A DNA stretch of 62,886 nucleotides, from the NCBI GenBank assembly GCA_021776095.1, contig JAJFGO010000075.1:1-62886 (forward strand), in the 5' to 3' direction. The notes under the pieces are model-generated. The model was not told where the DNA came from. It did no database searches and saw only the letters and a program-made list of their open reading frames with translations. Shown piece after piece: positions 41,483-49,699 of this stretch. Source of the DNA: Kiloniellaceae bacterium. Lineage in GTDB: Bacteria > Pseudomonadota > Alphaproteobacteria > Kiloniellales > J153. The position numbers and the translations under genes were made by a program. The first letter of the stretch is position 1; each line of letters starts with the position of its first letter.

Positions 41483-42241
41483 TCAGGCGGCCCCGCTTTT
41501 CTCCTCGTTCCGGCGTTTATGCGCGTACATCGCTTTGTCGGCACGGTTGAGCGCGTCCTCGACCGCCTCTCCGCCGGCGAAGGTGTAGACCCCGAAGGAA
41601 ATACCGACCTCCAAGGCTTCGCCTTCCCAGATTACCGGGTCGGCCTGTATCGCTTGGGCCAGGTTCTGCGCCTTGGCCAGGGCCGCCGCGTTATTGGCCT
41701 GGGTCAGGATGACGCCGAACTCGTCGCCACCCAAGCGCCCGACCAGATCGGAGCCGCGCAGGCGCGCGAGCAGGGTTTCGGCGGCATGCTTGACCACCAG
41801 GTCGCCGCCGCCGTGGCCGTGCCGGTCGTTGATCGCCTTCATGCCATCGATATCGAAATACAGCACACTACCCGGCGTGCCATAGCGCTCGGCGAACGAG
41901 ATCATGCGCGCCAGTTCGCGCACGAAGGCGCGCCGGTTGAGCACCGGCGCCAGGGAATCCCGGTCGGCCAGGTCCTCGAGAAAGGCGATGCGCCGTTGGG
42001 CCTGGCTGAGCGCGGTCCGCAAATCCCGCACCTCTGTCATCAGGGCGTCCAGGGCGGTCCGCACCCGCGGCGTCAACTCCGCCTGGGGGACGCCTTGGAC
42101 CGTGGCCATATCCAGCGGCGCGGCCGGCCGAACCGGGTTCGCGCCGGAGGTGCCCGCCACGCCGGCCTTGGCGTAGGCACCGGTTCCGGCGACAGGCGCC
42201 GCGCCTTGGATCCCGGACCCGGCCGTGTTTCGCACCTTCAT
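41483..42241 (-). CDS. diguanylate cyclase (GGDEF)
   Basis: A 252-residue protein. The first 45 residues are Ala/Gly/Pro-rich and likely disordered, a short coiled coil follows (about 65-90), and residues 95-245 form a GGDEF domain with the active site '[10 protein letters not shown]'. The inhibitory I-site RxxD ('RGSD') sits five residues before GGDEF, so product inhibition is expected. It makes c-di-GMP from two GTP. No sensor domain or membrane helix is seen. The PilZ protein at 28.6 kb is a possible reader. Confidence 0.9.
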   Translation of the reverse strand: MKVRNTAGSGIQGAAPVAGTGAYAKAGVAGTSGANPVRPAAPLDMATVQGVPQAELTPRVRTALDALMTEVRDLRTALSQAQRRIAFLEDLADRDSLAPVLNRRAFVRELARMISFAERYGTPGSVLYFDIDGMKAINDRHGHGGGDLVVKHAAETLLARLRGSDLVGRLGGDEFGVILTQANNAAALAKAQNLAQAIQADPVIWEGEALEVGISFGVYTFAGGEAVEDALNRADKAMYAHKRRNEEKSGAA

Positions 42242-42453
42242 GGATGCTCCTTTTTTTGGGCGCCGTAACGCCGGCGCCCCTTGGCGCGGGCGTTGCCCAC
42301 GCCGAAACGTTAGACCGCTATGGTAAACGTAAGGTTGACGTCCTCAACCGCGCGGTCCCGGCGGACCCTCTTGCCGCGCTTGCCTCGCCCCTGCCCTGTC
42401 CGGATAATGCGCCCCCGGTAGCCCCAGTATTGGCCAAGCAAGAGACGGAAACA

Positions 42454-42951
42454 ATGGCGGACGCCCCAGCGCAAGTCGGTCTGATCATGGGCAGCCAATC
42501 GGACTGGACGACCCTGCGCCACGCGGCGGACACCCTGGACTCCCTTGGCATCGCCTTCGAGACCCGGATCGTGTCGGCGCACCGGACCCCCAAACGCATG
42601 GTGGCCTACGGCGAATCGGCCCGCGAGCGCGGCCTGAAGGTCATCATCGCCGGGGCCGGCAGCGCGGCGCACCTACCGGGCATGATCGCCGCCCTGACCC
42701 CACTGCCGGTGTTCGGCGTGCCGATCGAAAGCCAGGCGCTCAAGGGCCTCGATAGTCTCTTGTCGATCGTGCAGATGCCGGGCGGCGTCCCGGTCGGGAC
42801 CCTGGCGATCGGCAAGGCCGGTGCCATCAACGCGGCCCTTATGGCCGGCTCGGTGCTGGCCCTTTCGGACCCGAAGATCGCTACCGCGCTGGACAAATGG
42901 CGTGCCGCCCAGACCGGCGCGGTGGCCGAGGCGCCACGCGACGAGGCTTAG
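42454..42951 (+). CDS. purE: N5-carboxyaminoimidazole ribonucleotide mutase (PurE)
   Basis: A 165-residue enzyme that converts N5-CAIR to CAIR in purine synthesis. The opening '[21 protein letters not shown]' and '[10 protein letters not shown]' hold the active-site Ser, Asp and His; '[24 protein letters not shown]' and '[13 protein letters not shown]' are also diagnostic. ATG 42454 is used. It is followed after 5 bases by purK, the usual operon. Confidence 0.96.
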   Translation: MADAPAQVGLIMGSQSDWTTLRHAADTLDSLGIAFETRIVSAHRTPKRMVAYGESARERGLKVIIAGAGSAAHLPGMIAALTPLPVFGVPIESQALKGLDSLLSIVQMPGGVPVGTLAIGKAGAINAALMAGSVLALSDPKIATALDKWRAAQTGAVAEAPRDEA

Positions 42952-42956
42952 GGGTT

Positions 42957-44054
42957 ATGGCCAGCCAAACCATTGAGCCCTTGGCACCCGGCGCGGTCAT
43001 CGGGATTCTGGGCGGCGGCCAACTGGGGCGCATGACCGCGATCGCCGCCGCGCAATTGGGCTATAGCAGCCATATCTATTGCCCGGAGGCTGGCGCCCCG
43101 GCGACCCAGGTCAGCGCCCACAGCACCGTCGCCGATTACACCGACCAGGCGGCCCTGGCCGAATTCGCCAAGGCGGTCGATGTCGTCACCTACGAATTCG
43201 AGAACGTGCCCTTCGTGGCGGCCGAGACCTTGGCCCGCCACGTCCCGGTCCGCCCCAGCCCCGACATCCTGCGAATCTGTCAGAATCGCCTGCGGGAGAA
43301 AGATTTTTGCCGGTCCGTCGAGGTGCCCACCGCGCCCTACGCCTTGATCACGCGGGCCCAGGACCTGCACGAGCGGGTCGCCGAATTCGGCCGGCCCTGC
43401 ATCCTCAAGACCGCCGAGCTGGGCTACGACGGCAAGGGCCAAGTGCTGATCGGCCGTGACAGCGACCTGGACGCGGCTTGGGCCCAAATGGCGGACGCCG
43501 CGGCGGCCACCGGCGTGATTCTCGAAGGCTTCATCGATTTTCGCCTGGAGATTTCCGTCATCGTCGCCCGCGGGCTGGGCGGTGCGCGGCAGGTCTATGT
43601 GCCGGTCGAGAACCAGCACAAGAACCACATCCTGGATCAGACCATCGTGCCCGCCCGGGTCTCGCAAAGGGTCGCCGACAAGGCGGAGGGCATTGCCCGC
43701 CACCTGGCGGAAAAAATCGATCTGGTCGGCCTGCTGGCGATCGAAATGTTCGTGACCGCCGACGAGCAAGTCCTGGTCAACGAGTTGGCGCCGCGCCCGC
43801 ACAACTCCGGCCACTGGACCCTCGACGCCGCGGTAACCTCGCAATTCGAACAGTGCGTGCGCGCGATCGCGGGCCTGCCGCTGGGCGCGACCGACCGGCT
43901 GACCGATGCGGTGATGAAGAACCTACTGGGCGACGAAGCCGCCGGCGCGCAAGCCGCGCTCAGCGATCCAAACGTCAAGCTGCACCTCTACGGCAAGGCC
44001 GAGGCCCGGCCCGGCCGAAAGATGGGGCACACGACTAAGTTGATCCGGCGGTGA
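42957..44054 (+). CDS. purK: N5-carboxyaminoimidazole ribonucleotide synthase (PurK)
   Basis: A 365-residue ATP-grasp enzyme that carboxylates aminoimidazole ribonucleotide using ATP and bicarbonate. 'IGILGGGQLGRMTAIAAAQLGY' is the N-terminal nucleotide-like fold, 'PCILKTAELGYDGKGQ' the glycine-rich loop and 'VNELAPRPHNSGHWT' the ATP/Mg site. Partner of PurE in the step that replaces the eukaryotic single carboxylase. Start at 42957 is spaced normally after purE. Confidence 0.96.
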   Translation: MASQTIEPLAPGAVIGILGGGQLGRMTAIAAAQLGYSSHIYCPEAGAPATQVSAHSTVADYTDQAALAEFAKAVDVVTYEFENVPFVAAETLARHVPVRPSPDILRICQNRLREKDFCRSVEVPTAPYALITRAQDLHERVAEFGRPCILKTAELGYDGKGQVLIGRDSDLDAAWAQMADAAAATGVILEGFIDFRLEISVIVARGLGGARQVYVPVENQHKNHILDQTIVPARVSQRVADKAEGIARHLAEKIDLVGLLAIEMFVTADEQVLVNELAPRPHNSGHWTLDAAVTSQFEQCVRAIAGLPLGATDRLTDAVMKNLLGDEAAGAQAALSDPNVKLHLYGKAEARPGRKMGHTTKLIRR

Positions 44055-44058
44055 GTGC

Positions 44059-44748
44059 CTACTGCGGCACCCCTTGACGCCAATGACGGCGGGCACGGCG
44101 GCCCAGGCGGCTCCCGACTCCACCGCCGAGTCCACTCTCGAACAAGCGGTCGGGCAGGTCGAGGAGCTTGCTGAAGGTCTTACCGACCGTGGCGCCCAGA
44201 CGCAGGGCATCGTCGATGCGCCGATCCAGAAACGCCCAGGTTTCCGCATTGTCCTCGGATCGATCGTTCAGCCAGAACAGCAGGCTTGAAGAATAGACGC
44301 CCGAAAGCAGCAGGCGCTTGGTATAGAAGTTGTAGTCGGTCGAAGTATCTCCGGCGGCATGCCAGATGGCGTCAACCGTGCGATAGAGGCACTTGGTTCC
44401 CAGGGCGGCGTTGAGCGGCAGCGACAGGAAACTCAAGCCGCGCCGAACCGCCTCCCGGTGCGGCGCTAGGAGTTCCAATCGCACGCGCACGCCGGTATAG
44501 ATGCGGTCGCGCACGCGCATTTCAGCCAGACCACGCGTCTCCAGTTCCACCAGCATGCGCCGGTCGGTTTCCGCGCTGAAAGCCTCGATCATCTCGGCCG
44601 GGCCGCCGGGAAAGGCATTGCGCGCCGGAACGTCGTCAATGCCCGCGTCCACCGCGGCCGCTTTGAGGGCCACGTGGGTCCAACCATCGAAAGCAACATG
44701 GGGCAAGATCGCCTCGATCAATTTCCGGCGCGTGGATTGGATATCCAT
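44059..44748 (-). CDS. COQ9-family ubiquinone biosynthesis protein
   Basis: A 229-residue helical protein of the TetR-like COQ9 fold ('ILPHVAFDGWTHVALKAAAVDAGI', 'YRTVDAIWHAAGDTSTDYNFYTKRLLLSGVYSSSLLFWL'), the latter matching the lipid-binding COQ9 domain. COQ9 presents ubiquinone intermediates to the hydroxylation enzymes. Common in Alphaproteobacteria. It lies 5 bases after the peptide deformylase gene, an operon. It converges with purK. Confidence 0.9.
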   Translation of the reverse strand: MDIQSTRRKLIEAILPHVAFDGWTHVALKAAAVDAGIDDVPARNAFPGGPAEMIEAFSAETDRRMLVELETRGLAEMRVRDRIYTGVRVRLELLAPHREAVRRGLSFLSLPLNAALGTKCLYRTVDAIWHAAGDTSTDYNFYTKRLLLSGVYSSSLLFWLNDRSEDNAETWAFLDRRIDDALRLGATVGKTFSKLLDLPDRLFESGLGGGVGSRLGRRARRHWRQGVPQ

Positions 44749-44753
44749 AGGAC

Positions 44754-45341
44754 TCAGGTCTCCTCCGCCTGGGCGCGGGCCCGGGCGCCCAGTTCGCTGG
44801 TGAATGACAGGGTCGAAAGGTCGCGCATGCGTTGCGGGTAGAGAATGCCGTCCAAGTGGTCGAATTCGTGCTGCACGACCCGGGCGTGAAAGCCATGGGC
44901 TTCGCGCACGATCTCCTCGCCCCTGGGGCTTCGGCCGCTGTAGCGCACGGCGGTATACCGCGGGACCTGACCGGCCAGACCGGGTAAGGACAGGCAGGCC
45001 TCCCAGCCCAGCGCCATGTCCTCGCCTAGGGGCTCAATCGTCGGGTTGATCAGGACTGTCAGCGGCACGTCGCTGGGCTCGGCATCGGAGCCGGAGTCGG
45101 GCTGGCCCGCCTCTTGTGCCCCGTCCTCGCGCCGGGCGCGCGCGCCGGAGACGTAGAATGCGACGATCCGCGAGGGCACATAGACCTGCGGCGCGGCCAA
45201 TCCCGTGCCCTCGGCATCCTCCATGGTCTCCAGCATATCGAGGACTAGATTGTGAACCTCGGCCGAAGTTGGGTCGGCCACGGGCGCGGCCACTTGGGCC
45301 AGCACGGGATGCCCCATGCGGGCAATTTTGAGTATAGCCAT
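44754..45341 (-). CDS. def: peptide deformylase
   Basis: A 195-residue metalloprotease that removes the formyl group from new proteins. Motif 1 'GTGLAAPQV', motif 2 'GWEACLSLPGL' with metal Cys (Ala replaces the usual Gly in EGCLS) and motif 3 'QHEFDHLDGI' with both His are intact. An acidic insert around residues 69-92 ('GARARREDGAQ' onward) before motif 2 is unusual and probably a surface loop. A second def may exist elsewhere. Confidence 0.93.
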   Translation of the reverse strand: MAILKIARMGHPVLAQVAAPVADPTSAEVHNLVLDMLETMEDAEGTGLAAPQVYVPSRIVAFYVSGARARREDGAQEAGQPDSGSDAEPSDVPLTVLINPTIEPLGEDMALGWEACLSLPGLAGQVPRYTAVRYSGRSPRGEEIVREAHGFHARVVQHEFDHLDGILYPQRMRDLSTLSFTSELGARARAQAEET

Positions 45342-45457
45342 GGCCCTAATATGGAGCCGGGACCGGGGCCGGTAAAGTGTGCCGCCTCAAGCGGCTTGAT
45401 AATTTCCCGATCCTTCTTTCTGCTGGCAACTTGGAACGCGATAGGGAGGTTGGTGCA

Positions 45458-46879
45458 ATGACGGCCTTTGCGGAGTACGAAGATTATGACGGCCTGGGCC
45501 TGGCGGCACTGGTGCGCCAGGGCGAGGTCAGCACAGGGGAGGTTCTGGAAGCCGCGATCGAGCGGGTCGAGGCGCGCAACCCTACGGTCAACGCGGTGGT
45601 CCACCGGCTCTACGACGAGGCGCGCCGGGCAAACCAAGACGGCGACGGTCCCTTCGCGGGCGTGCCCTTTTTGCTGAAGGACCTCTATTCCTTTTACAGG
45701 GGGGCACCGCTCGGCAACGGCAGCCGTTTGTTCAAAGGTTATGTGGCGGCTTTCGACGACGAATCGACCCTACGCTATCGCCGCGCCGGTCTGGCTATCT
45801 TAGGCAAGACCAATACCTCGGAGTTCGGACTTTCGGTCAGCACGGAACCGGCGGCGCATGGGCCGACCCGCAACCCTTGGGACCCGTCGCGCACGGCGGG
45901 CGGATCGAGCGGTGGCGCCGCTGCGGCCGTGGCCTCCGGCATGGTGCCGCTGGCGCAGGCGTCCGACGGCGGCGGCTCGATCCGCATACCGGCCTCGTGC
46001 TGCGGCCTGTTCGGCCTCAAACCCTCGCGCGCGCGCAATCCCGACGGCGAGGGCTGGAGCGGCCTGGCGGTGCGGCACGCCGTCACGCGCAGCGTGCGCG
46101 ACAGCGCCGCCCTGCTGGACGCGACCCACGGCACCGCAGGGCTATCCGCGGTCACAGCCGCGCCGCCGGTCCGGCCGTTCCTGGACGAGGTCGGGGCCGA
46201 TCCCGGCCGTCTGCGCATCGCCTGGGCGGTGCCGGAACCGGATGGGGTCGAGGTCGACCCAGCCTGCCGCGCGGCGGTCGAAGACGCGGCCCGGCTGGCA
46301 GAAGAACTCGGCCATCATGTGGAACCGGCCGCCCCGGACCTCGATTACGAACAGCTAAAGCGGACCATAATCACGCTGGTCGAGGCCCATATGGCCGAAT
46401 CCTTCGCCCCCGGCGCGGCCTTGCTGCCCCGTACCCCAAGCCCGGAACTGGTCCAGCGCACCACCTGGGCCATGGCCGAACGGGGCCGGCGCCACAGCGC
46501 GACCGACTTTGTCCGGGCGGTTCTGACGACTCAGGAGATCGGCGCCCGCCTGTCCCGCTTTTTTAGCCAGTATGACGTTCTGCTGACCCCAACTCTGGCG
46601 AAACGCCCGGTGCCGCTCGGCACGGTCGACGCGGAAAGCGAGGATCTGGACGCCTTCTACGACGAGATCCGGGCCTTCATTCCCTATACCCAGATGTACA
46701 ACATGTCCGGGCAGCCAGCCGCTACCCTGCCCCTGCATTGGACCCCGGAGGGCCTGCCCGTGGGGGTCCAAATCGGCGCGGGGGCCGGCCGGGAAGCAAC
46801 TCTTATCCGCCTGGCCAGCCAGTTCGAGACGGCGCGGCCCTGGTTCGACCGGCGGCCCAGGCTCGAGGGGCATGGGTGA
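45458..46879 (+). CDS. amidase-signature hydrolase
   Basis: A 473-residue serine amidase of the amidase signature family. The Ser-cisSer-Lys triad is visible: Lys74 in 'FLLKDLYSF', the cis-Ser in '[12 protein letters not shown]' and the nucleophile in '[14 protein letters not shown]'. Family members hydrolyse amides including indoleacetamide, nicotinamide, nylon oligomers and (as GatA) Glu-tRNA amides; nothing here supports GatA. GGGAGG precedes ATG 45458. Divergent from def. Confidence 0.9.
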   Translation: MTAFAEYEDYDGLGLAALVRQGEVSTGEVLEAAIERVEARNPTVNAVVHRLYDEARRANQDGDGPFAGVPFLLKDLYSFYRGAPLGNGSRLFKGYVAAFDDESTLRYRRAGLAILGKTNTSEFGLSVSTEPAAHGPTRNPWDPSRTAGGSSGGAAAAVASGMVPLAQASDGGGSIRIPASCCGLFGLKPSRARNPDGEGWSGLAVRHAVTRSVRDSAALLDATHGTAGLSAVTAAPPVRPFLDEVGADPGRLRIAWAVPEPDGVEVDPACRAAVEDAARLAEELGHHVEPAAPDLDYEQLKRTIITLVEAHMAESFAPGAALLPRTPSPELVQRTTWAMAERGRRHSATDFVRAVLTTQEIGARLSRFFSQYDVLLTPTLAKRPVPLGTVDAESEDLDAFYDEIRAFIPYTQMYNMSGQPAATLPLHWTPEGLPVGVQIGAGAGREATLIRLASQFETARPWFDRRPRLEGHG

Positions 46880-46949
46880 CGGCGGATCGCCCGAAAAAGG
46901 GCCGATTCTGGGCCTTCCCCTAGGCCCATGAGTGTGCTACTAAAGCCTC

Positions 46950-46975
46950 CCCGCACCGGCACTTGCCGGCGTGGG
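46950..46975 (+). terminator. hairpin between the amidase gene and rpsU
   Basis: An 11-bp stem (CCCGCACCGGC with GCCGGCGTGGG, one A-C mismatch and one G-U pair) around ACTT. A run of six T begins 14 bases later. It could end the amidase transcript or sit in the rpsU leader, 64 bases before the rpsU start. Confidence 0.45.
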
Positions 46976-47039
46976 TGTTAGTTTGCGCGCTTTTTTATCT
47001 ACCGCGCATAGGCCCGCCGAGAGGAGTGTTGAGTAAACC

Positions 47040-47243
47040 GTGCAAGTACAGGTTCGCGACAACAACGTCGATCAAGCCCTTCGGGCGCTGAAGAAGAAGC
47101 TCCAGCGCGAGGGCGTTTTCCGGGAAATGAAGCTGCGCCGCAGCTATGAAAAGCCCTCTGCCAAACGCAAGCGCGAGCAAGCCGAGGCGGTGCGCCGCTA
47201 TCGCAAGTTGCTACGCAAGCGCATGGACCGTGAAGGCTTCTAG
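47040..47243 (+). CDS. rpsU: 30S ribosomal protein S21
   Basis: A 67-residue, very basic protein with the S21 start '[34 protein letters not shown]' pattern in order, then an Arg/Lys-rich tail. The start codon is GTG at 47040, with 'GAGGAG' upstream. S21 helps select mRNA at the 30S platform. Normal length. Confidence 0.95.
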   Translation: MQVQVRDNNVDQALRALKKKLQREGVFREMKLRRSYEKPSAKRKREQAEAVRRYRKLLRKRMDREGF

Positions 47244-47317
47244 AGCCGTCCCGGCCACTGGGGTCACCTGCAAGACCGGAGGCCCCGGCAGCTCCTAGTT
47301 AATCGATCGTAAAGACG

Positions 47318-47346
47318 ACGCGCCGCCCTTTAGGTGGCGTGTTTGG
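47318..47346. terminator. hairpin between convergent rpsU and a small lipoprotein gene
   Basis: ACGCGCCGCC pairs with GGTGGCGTGT (10 bp with two G-U pairs) around a six-base loop, followed on the plus strand by a short TTT. It is placed to serve as the rpsU terminator, perhaps in both directions. Confidence 0.45.
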
Positions 47347-47364
47347 TGTGTCTATCGCGAAAGT

Positions 47365-47499
47365 TCAGTCGCCGCCGCGCGATTCGTAGCTCTGCGTGCG
47401 CGGGTTCCATTTGACGCCACCCTCACGCGTCTGCGCGCAGCCGGTCGCGACCGCCAAGACGGCCAAGGCGAGGCTGATCTTTAAAAGGTTCTGCCACAT
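47365..47499 (-). CDS. 44-residue lipoprotein
   Basis: ATG at 47497-47499, TGA at 47365-47367. Residues 2-20 form a short signal peptide and 'VATGC' is a lipobox (lipidated Cys21), leaving a 24-residue mature peptide 'CAQTREGGVKWNPRTQSYES...'. Bases GTGGAG-like purines lie upstream on the minus strand. Tiny lipoproteins of this type are common but usually missed. Function unknown. No partner gene is close; it converges with rpsU. Confidence 0.6.
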   Translation of the reverse strand: MWQNLLKISLALAVLAVATGCAQTREGGVKWNPRTQSYESRGGD

Positions 47500-47672
47500 C
47501 TACTCTCTCCAATGCCCGCGGCGGTGTCGCGGCTAACCGCGATTCGCGCCTGGATCAGGCCATGTGCCTGGCGAAAGAACCATCCGCACGGCCACCAAGA
47601 TAACGGCTAAGCTGAGCCCATAATCTTGAAGAGACTGTTAAGCTGGCGGCTGGCACCCGCGCCCGGCGGCAC

Positions 47673-48878
47673 CTAGAAAAAATAAGATGCCCGGAGCAGG
47701 ATAAAATCATCGTCCTGGAAGGCTGATAGAGGATCGCCCGCATCGGGCTTGAGGAACCAGCGGCTCTCTAACTCGAGCTTCCACCTGTCGCCAATGCGCC
47801 GTTCGGCCTCCACTAACAAGGCAGTGGAGCGACGGTCCGCGTCCACAATTCCGCCGGCCAGGATCGAGGTGTCCTGAACGTCGTTGAGGGCGAGCCGGGT
47901 GCCGAGGAAGACATCATTGTCGGCGGCCGTGAAGGGCGCGCTATCGTCCCGGCCGTCGTAGAGATACTCGGCCAAGAGGCCAAGGTCGGCATCGCTCTCG
48001 AAGGCCTGAAAGAAGGTGTATTCGAGGCCGCCGACCGCGGCGGCGAAAACTTCGCCCTGACCCTCGCGCACGATCGTCTCCAGCTTCCAGAGCCATTGAT
48101 CCATCGTGTATTGCCCGTCCAAGCCGGCTTGGTGGATCAGATCGTAGTGCGGCTCGAGCCACTCGCCGGCGGCATTGGGCACCAGGCGCGGCTCGCGGCC
48201 GGTGCCGTAGAAATAGTGGGCACCAAGATCGAAATCCCCGATGAAATGGGTGTAGCGCATGGCCACGTCGACATGCGCCTGCTTTGCGCCGGACTCGTAA
48301 CGGGCGGCATCCGTGTCCACGGGCAAGGCGCCCCGCAAACGCCCGTCGCGCCCCGGAAAGCTGCGCTCGCGAAAACCGGGCAGGACGAAGAGGTCGAGCC
48401 GGCCCCAGTCCTGTTGGGTCCCCAGATTGACCATGGGCTGGCCGAGGAAATCCTCCTCGTCGATATCCTCCACCTGGTCGATCTGGTTGACCACGTTGAC
48501 CAGGTGGCGCGATTCCGCCACGCCCCAAAAGACCGTGTTGACGCCGACCAGAACGTCCCACTCCTCTTCGGTAAAACGCCAATATCCCTCGCGCAGGTCA
48601 CCATGGGTGCGCTCGGAATCCCGGCCGTCGAGGCGCAGAAACGGCGCCACCTTGGCCTGGTGGCGCTCGTCGTCGCTTTCATAGGCGAACTCGGGGGAGA
48701 TAATCGCCGAAGGTTGCAAATGGTTGAGCTGCCCTTCGAAGCGTGGATCGTTGGGGAAGTAGCGCGCTTCGGCCGCGAGCGACCCAGAGACCTCGATTTC
48801 CCCGGCCATCGCGGCGGTCCCAAAGCACAGGGCCGCGACGGCAGTCCCAAAGATCCAGCATGCCTGGACTGGTATCAT
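47673..48878 (-). CDS. outer-membrane beta-barrel-like protein (DUF1302-like)
   Basis: A 401-residue protein with a signal peptide (cleavage near AMA-GE, residue 25), alternating strand-rich sequence ('VDVAMRYTHFIGDFDLGAHYFYGTGREP', 'WKLELESRWFLKP') and a C-terminal Phe ('LLRASYFF'), the usual mark for outer-membrane insertion. 'WDVLVGVNTVFWGVAESRHLVNVVNQIDQVEDIDEEDFLGQPMVNL' resembles proteins annotated as alginate-export or DUF1302 porins next to RND pumps. It overlaps the LolA-like gene by ATGA and ends the operon. Confidence 0.75.
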   Translation of the reverse strand: MIPVQACWIFGTAVAALCFGTAAMAGEIEVSGSLAAEARYFPNDPRFEGQLNHLQPSAIISPEFAYESDDERHQAKVAPFLRLDGRDSERTHGDLREGYWRFTEEEWDVLVGVNTVFWGVAESRHLVNVVNQIDQVEDIDEEDFLGQPMVNLGTQQDWGRLDLFVLPGFRERSFPGRDGRLRGALPVDTDAARYESGAKQAHVDVAMRYTHFIGDFDLGAHYFYGTGREPRLVPNAAGEWLEPHYDLIHQAGLDGQYTMDQWLWKLETIVREGQGEVFAAAVGGLEYTFFQAFESDADLGLLAEYLYDGRDDSAPFTAADNDVFLGTRLALNDVQDTSILAGGIVDADRRSTALLVEAERRIGDRWKLELESRWFLKPDAGDPLSAFQDDDFILLRASYFF

Positions 48879-49699
48879 TTGATCCGCTTCAGGACACTCT
48901 TGACGAAATTCTTGTCGGTCAAACCGGTACCGAATTCATAGGCTTGGTAGATCAAATCGGTGCGCTTGCCGGTCTGGTGGTTCACCATGACGAAGGCATG
49001 GGCGCGCCAGTACTTATCATCGTAGAGACGGTAATCCTCCAAGGTGAGGGTCTTCAAGAGGTCACCCCGTCGATCGTAAAACTCGACCTGGCGGATTTGA
49101 AAGTCCTTTTGGTCGATCCAGCTGACTTGCCGGGTATAGCCGGAGTGCTCGTAGCGGGGATAGCGCTCGACCACGTCGCAGGTCATGTCGCCGCAGGCTT
49201 CCTCGCGCAGGTACTTGTATTCGTATTTCATGAGTTCGAGGGCGGTGAAATCCTCGAACGCGAACTCGCTACCCACAAACGGCCCGGATTTGTTGACCGA
49301 GGAGATGCGCTTGACCCGCTTGAGCGCCGGCAGGAAGAGCCATTGATTGTCCGGGTCGAGGATCTTGGCGTGAGACAGCAAGGCAGTGCCGTCAATATCG
49401 CGCGGTGAGTCGAAGATGATCAGGCTCTTGTCGCCGACCGCCTCATCCGGCACCTCAAGGGTTCGGATTTCCAGGGTCCGCTCGCTGTGCGCACCGGCGG
49501 CGTTTTGCAGGATCATCTTCAGCTCGACGCGGCTGTCGGCAAACCCCCGGTCGCTGCGGTCGCTGCGCGCGGCGGTGTCGAAACCTTTTTGCGCCTCAGG
49601 CGTCGTCGCCGGTGCGGCGGTTGGCAGAACGGTGGCGAGGGCGAGCAAGCTGAGCGCAGCCGCGCCCCTAAGCCGCCTGAGAGATACCAGCGTTGTCAT
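48875..49699 (-). CDS. LolA-like outer-membrane lipoprotein-sorting protein
   Basis: A 274-residue periplasmic protein. A signal peptide occupies about residues 1-34 and the rest reads as a LolA/LolB-like half-barrel ('QWLFLPALKRVKRISSVNKSGPFVGSEFAFEDFTALELMKYEYKYL', 'QVSWIDQKDFQIRQVEFYDRRGDLLKTLTLEDYR'). This type is typical of operons with MMPL/RND pumps and probably ferries a lipid between pump and outer membrane. ATG 49699 lies inside the end of the RND gene (32-base overlap). Confidence 0.8.
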   Translation of the reverse strand: MTTLVSLRRLRGAAALSLLALATVLPTAAPATTPEAQKGFDTAARSDRSDRGFADSRVELKMILQNAAGAHSERTLEIRTLEVPDEAVGDKSLIIFDSPRDIDGTALLSHAKILDPDNQWLFLPALKRVKRISSVNKSGPFVGSEFAFEDFTALELMKYEYKYLREEACGDMTCDVVERYPRYEHSGYTRQVSWIDQKDFQIRQVEFYDRRGDLLKTLTLEDYRLYDDKYWRAHAFVMVNHQTGKRTDLIYQAYEFGTGLTDKNFVKSVLKRIK

